Assembly (NCBI GenBank): GCA_000727475.1
Contig: KL647318.1
Coordinates: 1,335,649 to 1,399,648, forward strand
Length of the DNA: 64,000 bases
From: Sarcocystis neurona
Taxonomy: Eukaryota; Apicomplexa; Conoidasida; Eucoccidiorida; Sarcocystidae
Direction of reading: 5' to 3'
In this document: piece after piece, positions 35,567-46,079 of the stretch
Layout of the letters: every line of letters starts with the position of its first letter
How positions within the stretch are numbered: the stretch's first letter is position 1
Position numbers and translations under genes: made by a program
The notes under the pieces: model-generated
Databases searched by the model: none
Told to the model about the DNA's origin: nothing
The model's input: the letters and a program-made list of their open reading frames with translations, nothing else

Positions 35567-36718
35567 ATGGGGCAGCCTCGGACGTGGGAACGTGGCACGG
35601 TTGCCCTCAAGGATGACGGTTCCGCAAAAAAGAATTCCTCAAGCTCTAGCATGGTTACTTGTTCTAAGGCGACGCGGTTCTGTACGTCGGCCGAGGCTGA
35701 GGGCGTCGCGAACCAGACAGTGAAAGAAGCCGCAATGGGCGCCCGTCTTGATATGCGTCAGCAGCGACTGGAGCCGGGAGCAGAGGGGGCACAACGGGCA
35801 GAGCAACGAAGACAGCGGAAGGCTTCTCGGATCGCCGTTGCTAGAAATACGTCCGCAGCAGAGCGGGGGCGGGCGCAGGTAGCTGCTGGGCAACAAGCAG
35901 CACACGGCGTGCTCCATGTGCGCACAGCAGTGCGGAACCGTAAGAGGCGTTGGCGGCTGTTGGCGCAGCGCGCGTTGTTAGCAGCCTTGTTCAAAGCAGC
36001 GCCTCAGCGCAGGAAAGGCTGTGTTTTGTACGAGGAGCGAAAACAGCTACAGCGACAAACGTGTGTTTCTGAGGGGGAGGAACCGCGTTGTATTAGTGCC
36101 GATCCGAGGAACGTTTTGCAGAGTCAATTCACAGGCAGTTCTTGCATACGTGAGTTCCGTTCTCCCTCAGCAGAAGCGTCTCCAGTAGCTGCTGTCTCGT
36201 CTCCAGTTCGGCGGCCTACGCGTTTGCGGTCTCCCCGGTCACTCCCGCCTTTGCACGAGACTCCCCCGCGCGTCCTGCAAGGCGCTGCTGCGCCTCACAG
36301 CGGAGCTGCGTCGGCTGCTGCAAACGGCGCCCCCGACACTGCGTCGTCTATTTCTCGTGCTAGTGCGGCTGCAGCAGACGCAGTGCCAGCAACTCTGCCG
36401 AGCGACACCCCGTCCGCGTTCTGCGCGCAGACTGCGGCGGCTGCCTCTCTGATTTTGAATCCACCGTCATTCGCTGCCCTAGGTGTCCCTCCTGCGCTTA
36501 TTCGTGTGGCTGCAACGCTCCATATAGAACGGCCCTCACCAATTCAAATTCTCACGCTTCCACGTGCTCTGCGAGGGGGAGATTTGTGCGGAGTGGCTCC
36601 AACAGGAACAGGCAAAACGCTCTGTTATTGCTGGCCTCTGCTGCAGCGTATCGCCTGCGGAAACGGCCACGCTTTTCTGGGCCTCGTCTTGCTACCTGCA
36701 AGGGAACTCGCCGTCCAA
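35567..36718 (+). CDS. DDX49: Exon 1 of the DEAD-box helicase
   Basis: ATG at 35567; ends in phase 0 after the Gln of PARELAVQ at CAA|GTACGT. It carries the N-terminal extension, Q motif, Walker A and motif Ia. The following intron is 2,047 nt. Confidence 0.88.
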
Positions 36719-39700
36719 GTACGTCCGTTAGTGTTCAGTTCTTTTGGACATGCAGACAGAGGAACCTTCGCCTTTCTTGCTCTCTTTCCCGAGGCCGTAT
36801 GTTTTATCAACTGGAAGTGCGTCGCCCGGCGTGTGAAGAACACGTGGCAGGCGCGTGCTTGCATACGTGCAGTCTTGTTTGTGCGCGGACTTCTCTGAGT
36901 ATGTATATGCTGTAGCTTGCCGTCTGTCGACATCCGTAGATATTATGTACCAGTGAAGGTATGTGCGTACCCAATATGCCTTTTAGCACACGGATCGAAC
37001 TACGGGGGTAGCGACAATCTTGTTGCTGTTTCTTCGTCGAAAGCAGAAAGTGATACTGCTCTTGCAAAGTGTTGCTTTGCCAAGTGGTTTCCTGCCGCAC
37101 GTTTCTGCTGCGGAGACTGTGCTCGCTGTCAGGCATCCGGATCCACGCACAGCTCCGTCGGACTGATGCGGCCGGGTGTACAGACACGCCGTGCACTCGT
37201 GTTTTTTTGTGCAGTGCAGCGGTCCCTGGATGCGCGGGGAATGTGTCTTTGTGTCTGGGATTTGTCCTGGTGCAGAGAAGTTACAGATACGTTCAGCTGT
37301 AGACTTATTGTATGGTTGTGCGAAAGGGAAACCGTGACATTGCAGTGCAGTGAGGCGGTGAAGTATTTCTGTTAGAAGAGAGTTTTTGTTGCTTGCGGAC
37401 AGTCGTGGAATGGCAGCAATAGCAGAGAACAAGCATTGCCTTCACGGAGTCTAGCGGTTCGAAGCAGTTTTCACTAACGTCAGCGTAAAACATTTTCGTC
37501 GGGGCGGAGACGCCGGTCTGCGGGACGCAAGCACTGCTGGGCAACCAAGAGGCGACGCTGGTTGCTGGTCGAGCAGACGGCGTCTCACAGGTTTCCGCGT
37601 CCAGCGGTCTTCCTGACCCCCTCGAGTGGGGGAAAATTTGTTCGAGAAGCCTGCTCACCTTAGACAGCGTTGTTGTTTTTCATCTTGTGCTGTCACGGGG
37701 CTCTGCGAGCTGCGGCTTTTGTTGGCGGAGCGCGCATTACCCGTCGGCTGGCTGTGATCCGAGACAGTGGCGGCTATTTTATTTTGGGTCTGCTGGGAAG
37801 GCAGTCTGACTGACAGCTCGTAGTGTGGGCCGATTCAAGGGATGTTCCCTCCATTCCATCTACAAGCGAGAGCAGGTGAAACTATGCGGAGAGGTGTGGT
37901 GTCGCAGATGGCCACAGTTTTCCGGGGTGAGACGTATGTTTTGAAGTTCACAGAAGAATCAGAGACGGCCTGGTTCCGAGTATTCTGCGTACGTCCTTTC
38001 GCAACGCATGTAGGGTCGTCTTTCACACATCCACTGGCTTCATCGACTTCTTTGTTCTTCTTTGCCGCGTGCGTCTGCGCGTTCTTGTTGTTGCTGTGGA
38101 AGACCCCTGCATTATTTTTCCTGATGAGGTTGGTTGCATCAGGCCGGCTCCACATTGTCTTTGCGTTACACACGGGCCATTCTGCTTCTGCTCAAGGCAG
38201 CGAGTCCAGGACGGGCAGTTCCGTTGTCTACGTCTGCACTCGCCGCGTGGTGTGCTTTCTAGTTCATCCGTGGAATTTTAAACTGTTGTTCACGTACGGT
38301 CAGGTCGTCCTCCCTGCCGATCCCCTTCCGGCTATTCGTCCATCTCCCATCCTTATACTTTTTTGTTGAACCTCACTCATTTGCTATACACCTCGGGAGT
38401 GCCGCTGGCTATCCTTTGGTCGCCTTCCAGTGCAGATGGTCCCTGTGCCGTTGACTTCTAAGAAGAAAATAGTCGTAGTACGGGCCGTACGTCTGTGAGG
38501 TCTGATTCCTTTGGCTGCTTCTGTTGTGCACCAGTAGTGCAAGTAGGGCCTACTGAACAGTGTCTCGCGGGGAGAACTTGAGACGCCGTGCGCGGTTCCC
38601 TCCGGTGCGGTAGTGGACGGGCTGTACCTATTCGTGAGTTCTTTTGAGTCCGCGAATTTCTTAATGGTAAGACATTTAACGCCCGGTTGTACGCCGCGGC
38701 AGGGACGGCACAGGAAATGTTCTTTCGTACGCCGCGTGTTGTGGAGCCGGGGTATTCCTGCGCAGGTTCTTGAGCAGTTTCGCATGTACGGGGCTTCTTT
38801 GGGAACACGCCTGTGCGTGCTGCTTGGGGGACGCGACCTTACGGAAGAAGGGAAGACGCTGCTGCATCAGGCACCACACATCGTCATCGCAACTCCGGGA
38901 CGGCTCGCTGATAACGTGCAGAACAACTTGACGACAATGCGGCAGAGGCTGTCGGTAGTGGAAGTGCTCGTTCTTGACGAAGCGGACATGTTACTCTCTG
39001 ACGAGTTCAAAGAGGACCTGAAATCCATTCTCTCCTGCCTGCCTCCGTCGTCTGCTGCCACTGAGTGTTCGTCGTCGCAAGATGAACTTTCTCCGCAGAT
39101 GGAAGCCGGTTCCGGAGAGACCGCGCAGACGTTTGTGGACAGGGCCACAGGCAGTGAGGACGCAGTTTCAAAAGGAGACGGAGAGAGGCAGCAGGGTTCG
39201 TCTGTCGGTGAGTCGCACTCTTCATCCGCTTGTTCTACGTCTAACGCCGGGACAGGAAGGGTAGCTACTGGTGCTGTTCCGCGTCTTCGCCGACAGACAC
39301 TGTTGTTCTCAGCTACCGTCAGCCCTGCACTGCTTGGACTGCAGCAGCAGCGCTTCGGCGACGCACTGATGCCTCTCTTCGATGCAACTGCGGTTGCTGC
39401 TGCTGCAGCAGCACATCCGCCTACGAAGGCAGGGCACGGCGAGCTGCCGGAGGCTGGGACGCAGGAGGTCTCAACACAGCAGCAGGTCTTGCTGCCGCGT
39501 CTCTCGCACTACTACCTCTTTGTACCCACAGCTATGCGCTTCTCTTATTTGCTGTATTTGCTGGAGCACGTGCCACCCTATAATCGGGATCGAGGAATCA
39601 TTTTCGCGGGCTCTGTACGGCAAACGCAGCGCCTTTGCACGGCGCTGGAAGTTCTCCAGCAGCCGGTGACCTCGTTGCACTCTATAATGAAGCAGCGTAC

Positions 39701-41257
39701 TCGGATTGCGTGTCTGGAGAAGTTTCGAAGTGAAGTGGCGAGGCTGCTCGTTTGCACTGACGTTGCGGGCAGGGGCTTGGATCTGCCGCGCGTTGAATTC
39801 GTAATCTGCCTCGACGTGCCCTCCAAGCCTCAGGTGTACGTTCACCGTACTGGACGCACCGCTAGAGCTGGTCGCAAGGGCGTCGCCTTAACGTTTGTCG
39901 TAAGCATAGCTCGTGTCCCCTCGAAAATACTCGATCCTCACCACAGCAGTTATGCTGGTTATTAATCTATCCACTACTAATGTGCAAAGATGCTTTGTCA
40001 TACCGCTGCGTGCTACGTGCTTCTACTGTAGGCTTTTCCGAAGGCGGCATCTCCGTGAGCGCTGTTGTCAGCCCTGCTAGCTGAGTTGCTCTAGAAGCAG
40101 TGGCCCCCTTGGTGTGCTTCAAGATACGTAGGCAGGGCCGAAAGGGTTTCTCAGCGCGCTCGGCGTATTCTTGGATACGTAGATAAGGCAAACACCAGCT
40201 TCAAGCGCGTGACAGGTGCGAACTGGCTTCGCTGCTGGGTAATCAAGGCTTGCTGGAGCGTTGTGCCACAGAAAAGGCCGCCGAATAGTCTTGCCAATTC
40301 GGGTGTAGCAGCAGCAAAGAATAGGCAGAAAAGCCGGTGTACGGCAAGAAAGAAGGCACGCGGACACGCTAAAAGCCGAACGGAAACGTTCCGAGATGTG
40401 CTTTCCGCATAAGAACGTGGACGGCGCCGACTGGTGTGTGTGCTGCAAGTCCTAAGTAAAACATATATATAAATCACGTAGACCTACCGCGTGTGTCTAG
40501 ATAGGCATCGTGCTTAGCGTACGCAGGGAACTGATTTCGAAAGGACGTTATTACATGCGTCAACAATACAGATCAGGTCTCCCGCTGAGGAGCTTATTCT
40601 CATGCAGCTGCCAAATCTTGTGCTAATATGGCTAGTAAAGGATCGTGTCTCGTATTATCCTTGCTTGCTATCGTTTTCCGCGACTACTGAGAGCGCACAT
40701 AGCTCGGCTTTGTTACACTCCGTACTAAAATCGCGCTGCAGCTTCTGTTTTTTGTCAAGAAAATGTCAAGCGGACAGGGTCAGCGGCACTTGAGTTTGTG
40801 CGTCGAGCCTGTCCGCTATGTGCTCATGGGCAGGTGCGCCGGCTAACATATCGTCGATGGAAGCGCGGTTTTGCGTTAGCGTCGCACCACGTAGGAGTGT
40901 CTTGAGTGTACACGTTCATGAGACTGCGTCACTAATCAGCGCGACCGCCTCAATTATTAATGATCAGATGTACTTTTTCAAATTTTTGACCTTGTCGTTT
41001 GCGCGCAGGAGCCGTCGGCTGTACGCGCAGTGCACCGCATCGAGGCGTACATCAATACGCAGCTGCAGCCACTCCCTTCTTTCGAAGAACATGAGGTTCT
41101 GCGGCATCTTAACCACTACAGCAGGATTCTGCAGAAGGCGGCTCTCTTCCTGAACGAAATTGGTTTTGATGAGAAAGCTGAGCAGCACGAAGCATACGCG
41201 AAGGCCTTTAAAGAGCTGAGGCGACGCAAGAAAGACGCAAGACCACTATTGCTGTAG
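35567..41257 (+). CDS. DDX49: DEAD-box ATP-dependent RNA helicase, Dbp8/DDX49-like, 3 exons
   Basis: Join of 35567-36718, 38766-39899 and 41009-41257; 2,535 nt, 844 residues, all junctions phase 0. Residues 1-300 are a basic, Ala/Ser-rich extension absent from typical members of about 450-520 residues. The core motifs are in order: Q motif at 302-327 (LGVPPALIR...SPIQ), APTGTGKT at 344-351, PARELAVQ at 377-384 across the first splice, TPGR at 427-430, DEAD at 455-458, SAT at 566-568, TDVAGRGLDLP at 715-725 and HRTGRTARAG at 744-753. An insertion of about 80 Ser-rich residues separates DEAD and SAT. The LHSIMKQRTRIACLEKF segment and the HRIEAYINTQL start of the last exon resemble Dbp8/DDX49, a nucleolar factor for small-subunit rRNA processing. 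The helicase call is certain; the subfamily is a strong inference. The start is the first ATG of the open frame. Confidence 0.9.
38766..39899 (+). CDS. DDX49: Exon 2 of the DEAD-box helicase
   Basis: The acceptor is TATTCCTGCGCAG and the donor GTC|GTAAGC, phase 0. It carries motifs Ib through VI, with the insertion between DEAD and SAT and an Ala run near residues 593-600. Confidence 0.88.
41009..41257 (+). CDS. DDX49: Exon 3 of the DEAD-box helicase
   Basis: The acceptor is CGTTTGCGCGCAG. It encodes the C-terminal 82 residues, starting EPSAVRAVHRIEAYIN and ending in a basic tail (FKELRRRKKDARPLLL). Confidence 0.85.
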   Translation, partial: EPSAVRAVHRIEAYINTQLQPLPSFEEHEVLRHLNHYSRILQKAALFLNEIGFDEKAEQHEAYAKAFKELRRRKKDARPLLL

Positions 41258-42287
41258 CCATTTTCCGCTTTCAGTGCTGGTGTTATAACGCGGGTTTACT
41301 GCTGAGAAGCAATCTGGCAAATGTGCCTGAGTTGGTCCTGTAAAACGCTATGTGCTTCTGGTGCTGTTTCGTGGTGCAAGTCTATTCACAGTGAGTTGAT
41401 ATTTTTGCCCTGAAGTGTTGTTTACGTACGTGCAGCGAAATAGAGGACTAGCTGAATTGAACACGTGACAAGTTGTCGCTGCAGCGGTCACAAGCGTGCG
41501 CACTTCCAGGAGATGTCTTACTGGTTCAAGATGCCCAAAGTAAACGGCATTCAATCAATATGTCCATCCTGAAGCGGAACAGCTGTGCCGGCAGAGGCGG
41601 CAGACGGGTTCTTGCTCGTTAGTACGTATGTCGCTCTTCCGCCGGCTCTAAATCATTCGACCTGGTTACGACACCTCTCAGAAGCAAACAACCGCACTGG
41701 AAACATGGTCTAATAATACTTCGTGTTCGTCTTGTTGTTAGCATTTCCTGCGGGAGCGTTCCGTGTAGGGCGCTTTTCGAAAGTTCTTGGATTCTGCGGC
41801 CCCTGTGTACCGAGTGTCAACTGCTAGTCACGCTTACGTGGCTTTACGTGCAGTGTGCCGGCTGAAGTCGATCATTATGAATGGAGGAAAGTCCCTACGG
41901 TAGCTAAACGCAAGTAGACCTTATTTTTGCCTGCGCTCTCTCGGTATGGCCACAAGACACGCGATACGATCTAACGTAAAAAGGAAAATGAGGTTCTCAC
42001 GCTTTGTTATTCACTCGAGCTTGGAGCTGCGGCGCGTTCAGCGCAACGGGATCGCGTCTCCACTATTCTGCGTATCTAAGTCACCGTCATTGGCATTTGG
42101 CGCGTCTTGACACTGAACGGTCATAATCAGAATTCTTTAATGACAGGGTCACTACTCTGTGTTGGTTCTACATATTTTGCATCCTTGGTACTCTTTTTTG
42201 AGGACACAATCGCCTTCAAAGGTTTACGGTGCGCTGTCAGTTCGCCGGCGGACACTTCTTGAATAAGAATTACGACGCTATATACTG

Positions 42288-42397
42288 GCTAACTACCGCT
42301 GTATGGTAGCACCATCCCCAGTGAGATCGGTAGCCGGTAGACGCTAACTACCGCGGTATGGAAGCACCATCCCAAGGAAGATCGGTAGCCGGTACAC
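42288..42397. repeat. Two-copy tandem repeat, period 55 bp
   Basis: GCTAACTACCGCTGTATGG...GATCGGTAGCCGGTAGAC is repeated 55 bases on with several substitutions (CGGTATGGAAGC, CCAAGGAAG). Confidence 0.85.
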
Positions 42398-42916
42398 GGT
42401 AGCAATGTCGGAGGAGCGACATCACTGGAGTTGATGATGTGCTGGTGAGTGCGAAAGACGTCCCACTCACGGCAACGTGAGGCTTCGAGCAGTATTTATT
42501 CTTGATATAGACCATTATGAGCAGACAGGCGAGTGACCCATACTGTTGCAAGCAATTTTCGACTGCGCTGCATGTGTGTGTGCCGTGTTGTGTTCGCGGT
42601 GCTGCTCAACCGTGAAGTGATGAATAGACCGTAGAGACAGGTGTCACACCTTACTCGTACGTGTACTGCGGCGGACGGATAAGTGGCTTGGTGCAACCTG
42701 TTCCTGAGATCGGCGAGTCCCGCGCACAAAACTTACCCTGCCGTGGAAGTGTCAATGCGTACTCCTGCTGTAGAAGTGTGCTTTCAGTCCAGTGCTGACA
42801 TGCTCTGACACCTCGCTAGTAATGTGAGACCACACAGCCGCCGCCTCCTCTCAGCTGACGACACAAGCGATGCCGCACGTCAGCAGCCACCGCTGGCCAC
42901 ACAAAGCTTGTTGGTC

Positions 42917-43020
42917 CACCATCCGGTGTAGATTCCGCGTCCCCAGCATCAGGTGTAGATTCCACGTTCACATCACCTGGTGCAGATTTAACCCGTACAC
43001 CATCCGGTGTAGATTAAGCC
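42917..43020. repeat. Four-copy short tandem repeat, about 28-bp period
   Basis: Four successive diverged units are built on CATCCGGTGTAGATT followed by a variable C/A-rich half. The second and third copies read CATCAGGTGTAGATT and CACCTGGTGCAGATT. Confidence 0.75.
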
Positions 43021-43113
43021 CTCACACAACCTTTTGTGTGGTGTGACTACAGTCTTGTGTCAGCGGTGTTTTCCGATAAAAGCAACTCCCCGCTATGTAG
43101 GGGCGAGGAAGCT

Positions 43114-43285
43114 CGGAGTGCAATGCTGACCTACGCTGTCGCATGTGAACAAACGTCGGTCTACGAAAGTAGGTGCGAAAATCCCCTTTGCCGTACTCTG
43201 CGCTGCGGAGTGCAATGCTGACCTCCGCTGTCAGTGAACAAACGTCGGTCTACAAAAGTAAGGACGGAAATCCCCTTTGCATTTT
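43114..43285. repeat. Two-copy tandem repeat, period 92 bp
   Basis: CGGAGTGCAATGCTGACCTA at 43114 recurs at 43206. Both copies continue through GTGAACAAACGTCGGTCTAC and end AAATCCCCTTTGC. Confidence 0.85.
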
Positions 43286-43322
43286 TACATCATTTCCATG
43301 GGCGTCTCCGCAGTCATGCTAA

Positions 43323-44066
43323 GTGGCCTTATACTGTCGAGTCAAGGTGTTCCGTGCAATGGATCATTGTATCCGCTGCATCCTCCGCGCGCTTTTCGAT
43401 ACAACATTCTTCTACACATGTATTAATACGTTCAGAACGAGACCGCGAAAGCACTCGTGTGTAAACATTTCCTCTCTCTGTTTGTTTCCATGTGCCACCG
43501 GTGCCGTGATCATAGCGTGTACCTGCCTTGTGAATTACATACTCTTAAGCGTAGTACCACAGGGTTCACACACAGCTATAGGCCCCAACATTGTGTACAA
43601 CGTGCGTGTCACCTCCCAAGGGTCTTGGCCAAGACCGTGGATCCATGTTTGTCTAAATACGAGTACGTACTATTGGCGCACGTATATAGGAATGGTCGGA
43701 GTTACATGGATGAAGCACCTCTGTCTAAGAAACATTTCCATCAAGAGTACAGGAGGGTACATCGACAGCACCCATATTGTAATTGCGTCATGTGATATTC
43801 GTGTATCAGTTCGTGCGCGCTGTCCACTGTCGTTGCCGTCGGTGCTGACAATCGCTGTACCTGAGAATTTTTCGATCAGAACTGTCCGCAGTTGGCAGGA
43901 GCCACCTGTTATCTACGGGCCAACGCTCTACGCGGCGTTGTATACGGTTGCATGTGCTGCACGCAGCAGTTCTAGTAATTTTCACATTACTACACCGCGT
44001 ATCCGTCCTCGTGAAGCCTACGGAAGTACTTGTGTCGGCACGGTCAGCATTATTATCTCGCGTTGA
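43323..44066 (+). other. Unexplained long open reading frame, about 235-247 codons
   Basis: Open for 744 nt. The first in-frame ATG is at 43359, inside the frame. The translation is Cys-, Ile- and Thr-rich with a few hydrophobic stretches (ATGAVIIACTCLVNYILLSV) and matches no family I know. Another frame over part of it is also open. It is longer than expected by chance for one ORF but has no supporting domain. It could be a decayed transposable element or a species-specific gene. Confidence 0.25.
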
Positions 44067-45488
44067 CCGGGGAAACCTCAGTTTCGTCCGGAGTGCACCG
44101 CTATCCGACCTCTGAATTTCGGGCACAACAAATACCAATTCTTAGAACCTACGCGTAGCGTGTCCGAGGTTCCAGCTCCTAATTTCTTTAGTGCAAGACT
44201 ACAGGTCTTGCAGCTCTTAGCTAGAAAAGCTAAAATGTATCGACGAAAAAAGCTGCGTGGGTCCCTCTACGTACATATATTTCGAAGGCCTCTCCTGCTA
44301 CATGTTACGAGCATGCAGGAGGCTGCCGGGTTGACAACCGAACAAACAGCATGTGCCGTGCTGCTTTCAAATTCTGAAACTTGTCTCCTGATAAATTCTG
44401 CGACAGTGGAGGGTGTCACATTTCGCATCGTGTCCTTCAGTTCATTCTGCCTTCCGTGATGGTGGCATGTACCCATCTGCAGGAGAGCTGCCAACGTCTA
44501 GCCACAGCAGCTGGTCAAATATTGCTGGTAGTCATTTTTAGGCAAATTCTGGTTCAATGACCTCCTCTCTTCACGCAAGTTGAAGGCAGGGCAGCATTTT
44601 GGCTCATTTGTGAGACACGACGGAGACGGGTCTCGGGAGCCCTGTATATTTCTCACCGAGCAGAAAGGGCGGTCAAACTTGTCGAAATGTGCTGTCGTTC
44701 ACCGGAAGAGCGTGCGGCTCAGGTTTTCCCGTGACCAGGGACGGAAACGTATTACTGCTCCGAGTGATCGGGTGCTCTGCGCGCCGTTCGCACGTTGTGT
44801 GCGGCCTCGCTAGTACCGCCGTTTCACCGGTGAGGGGTCCTCCCGTGTGATAAGTTCTCTTCGTATTTTCGTTTTGTGTCACCTCCGCCGTTTCTGCTGA
44901 CCGTTTCTACCTTAGTACAAAGACCTGCAAGCTGGCTACAGATTGCAGAATGCTTTGTCAACAGGATCTGTTGCTGCTGTCGTCCTCGCTCTCCGTCTAT
45001 GCCAAACTTTTCGTGTCGTAGAAGGCACGACAACCACACACAGGAAATGTCTGTGTCGAGAGCGTGCCCCCTACGAGGCCTTGGCTACAGATACGACCTA
45101 GATATGGACCAAGCATATTACTGATTACCAGCAAGCTGCGTACTGCTAGCGCTGCGTTGACATCTGTCTTGCTCACGACTTCACAGTGGGGAAATTCAGA
45201 CGTGAATGAAAGTGGAAACACTGACGGACCGCCAAATCGCCAAGAGAGCACGTAGCGCACAGTCTGTCTCTCCTGCATTATTCTTACATCCCGTTATTGA
45301 AGGTGCTCGCTTGTATCCCTTATTAAGAGCACTTTTCCGCCGCGCTCCACCGCGTTAAGTGAATGGACTCTTCCTGTTTGTCTCGCGCGGTTTCTTTTAT
45401 TTTTCTCCTGCACGAGCTCGCAACGCGTAGTTGCTTTTATTTTGTTGCAATTTATGCGTGAGTATCTACGTCTTTTAGTTGAATAGCG

Positions 45489-46061
45489 TTGGAGGCGACC
45501 TGCGGGAGTCGTTCTCTCACCTTGCTTCGTGCCTACGCGTCCCCCGTCTCCACTAGCGTGGGCCCCACCTCCGGTAGTCTGTATTCTTTCCACAAGATCG
45601 GCACGCACTGTGGTCTAGCCTGCCTTCCGCGTAGGTGTGATTTTTTGACATGCTCTGTCACGCACTGTGGTACTGCTGTTTTTACCGCACAGCTCGCACT
45701 GCGGTCTGTAACTCGCATGTGTCTGTCTTGCTGCGGAACTCGCTCGTGTACGATGTCCCCCAAGGACACTGCTGGTAAGCAGATTTCTGTTCCCACTGTC
45801 CCCCCATTATCTTCGATAGGCACCCACCTCTTGTTCCTCTGGACCCCCAGCACGAAGTCGTATGTGGCCACTCGGACAGGAAATCTTCCGGTCTCCACTT
45901 TCTTCCTCATTTCGACTTCTGGTGGCACGTGTAGTGTCTTTCATCCTTCAACGGCAGTGGTAGCGCGGTGTACCCCCTGGGTTACCGTACTGACCACTTC
46001 CGCCACTCGAGGAGGACGGGAAGGTTCCAGGCATTGTAGACGGTGCTGCTGCAGCATTTGA
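45489..46061 (+). other. Open frame upstream of VPS33, in the same frame with one intervening TGA
   Basis: A 190-codon open frame with its first ATG at 45717 ends at TGA 46059-46061. The VPS33 ATG at 46080 is in the same frame. The opposite strand is also open here (45928-45533). The translation (for example FLWTPSTKSYVATRTGNLP) is not recognised. It may be 5' UTR, an upstream exon whose intron removes the TGA, or chance. Confidence 0.25.
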
Positions 46062-46079
46062 TCATGTCATGAAGTCCCG

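Larger units (their letters stand above)
41258..45488. other. Intergenic, repeat-bearing region; no recognised conserved gene
   Basis: Between the helicase and VPS33. It holds three tandem repeats (42288-42397, 42917-43020, 43114-43285) and one unusually long open frame (43323-44066). The remainder shows only short frames. Confidence 0.4.

Noticed and set aside
45533..45928. 131-codon minus-strand open frame upstream of VPS33, considered as a retrotransposon fragment
   Set aside because: No reverse transcriptase, integrase or protease motif could be seen; reported only as an ambiguity in the upstream region.
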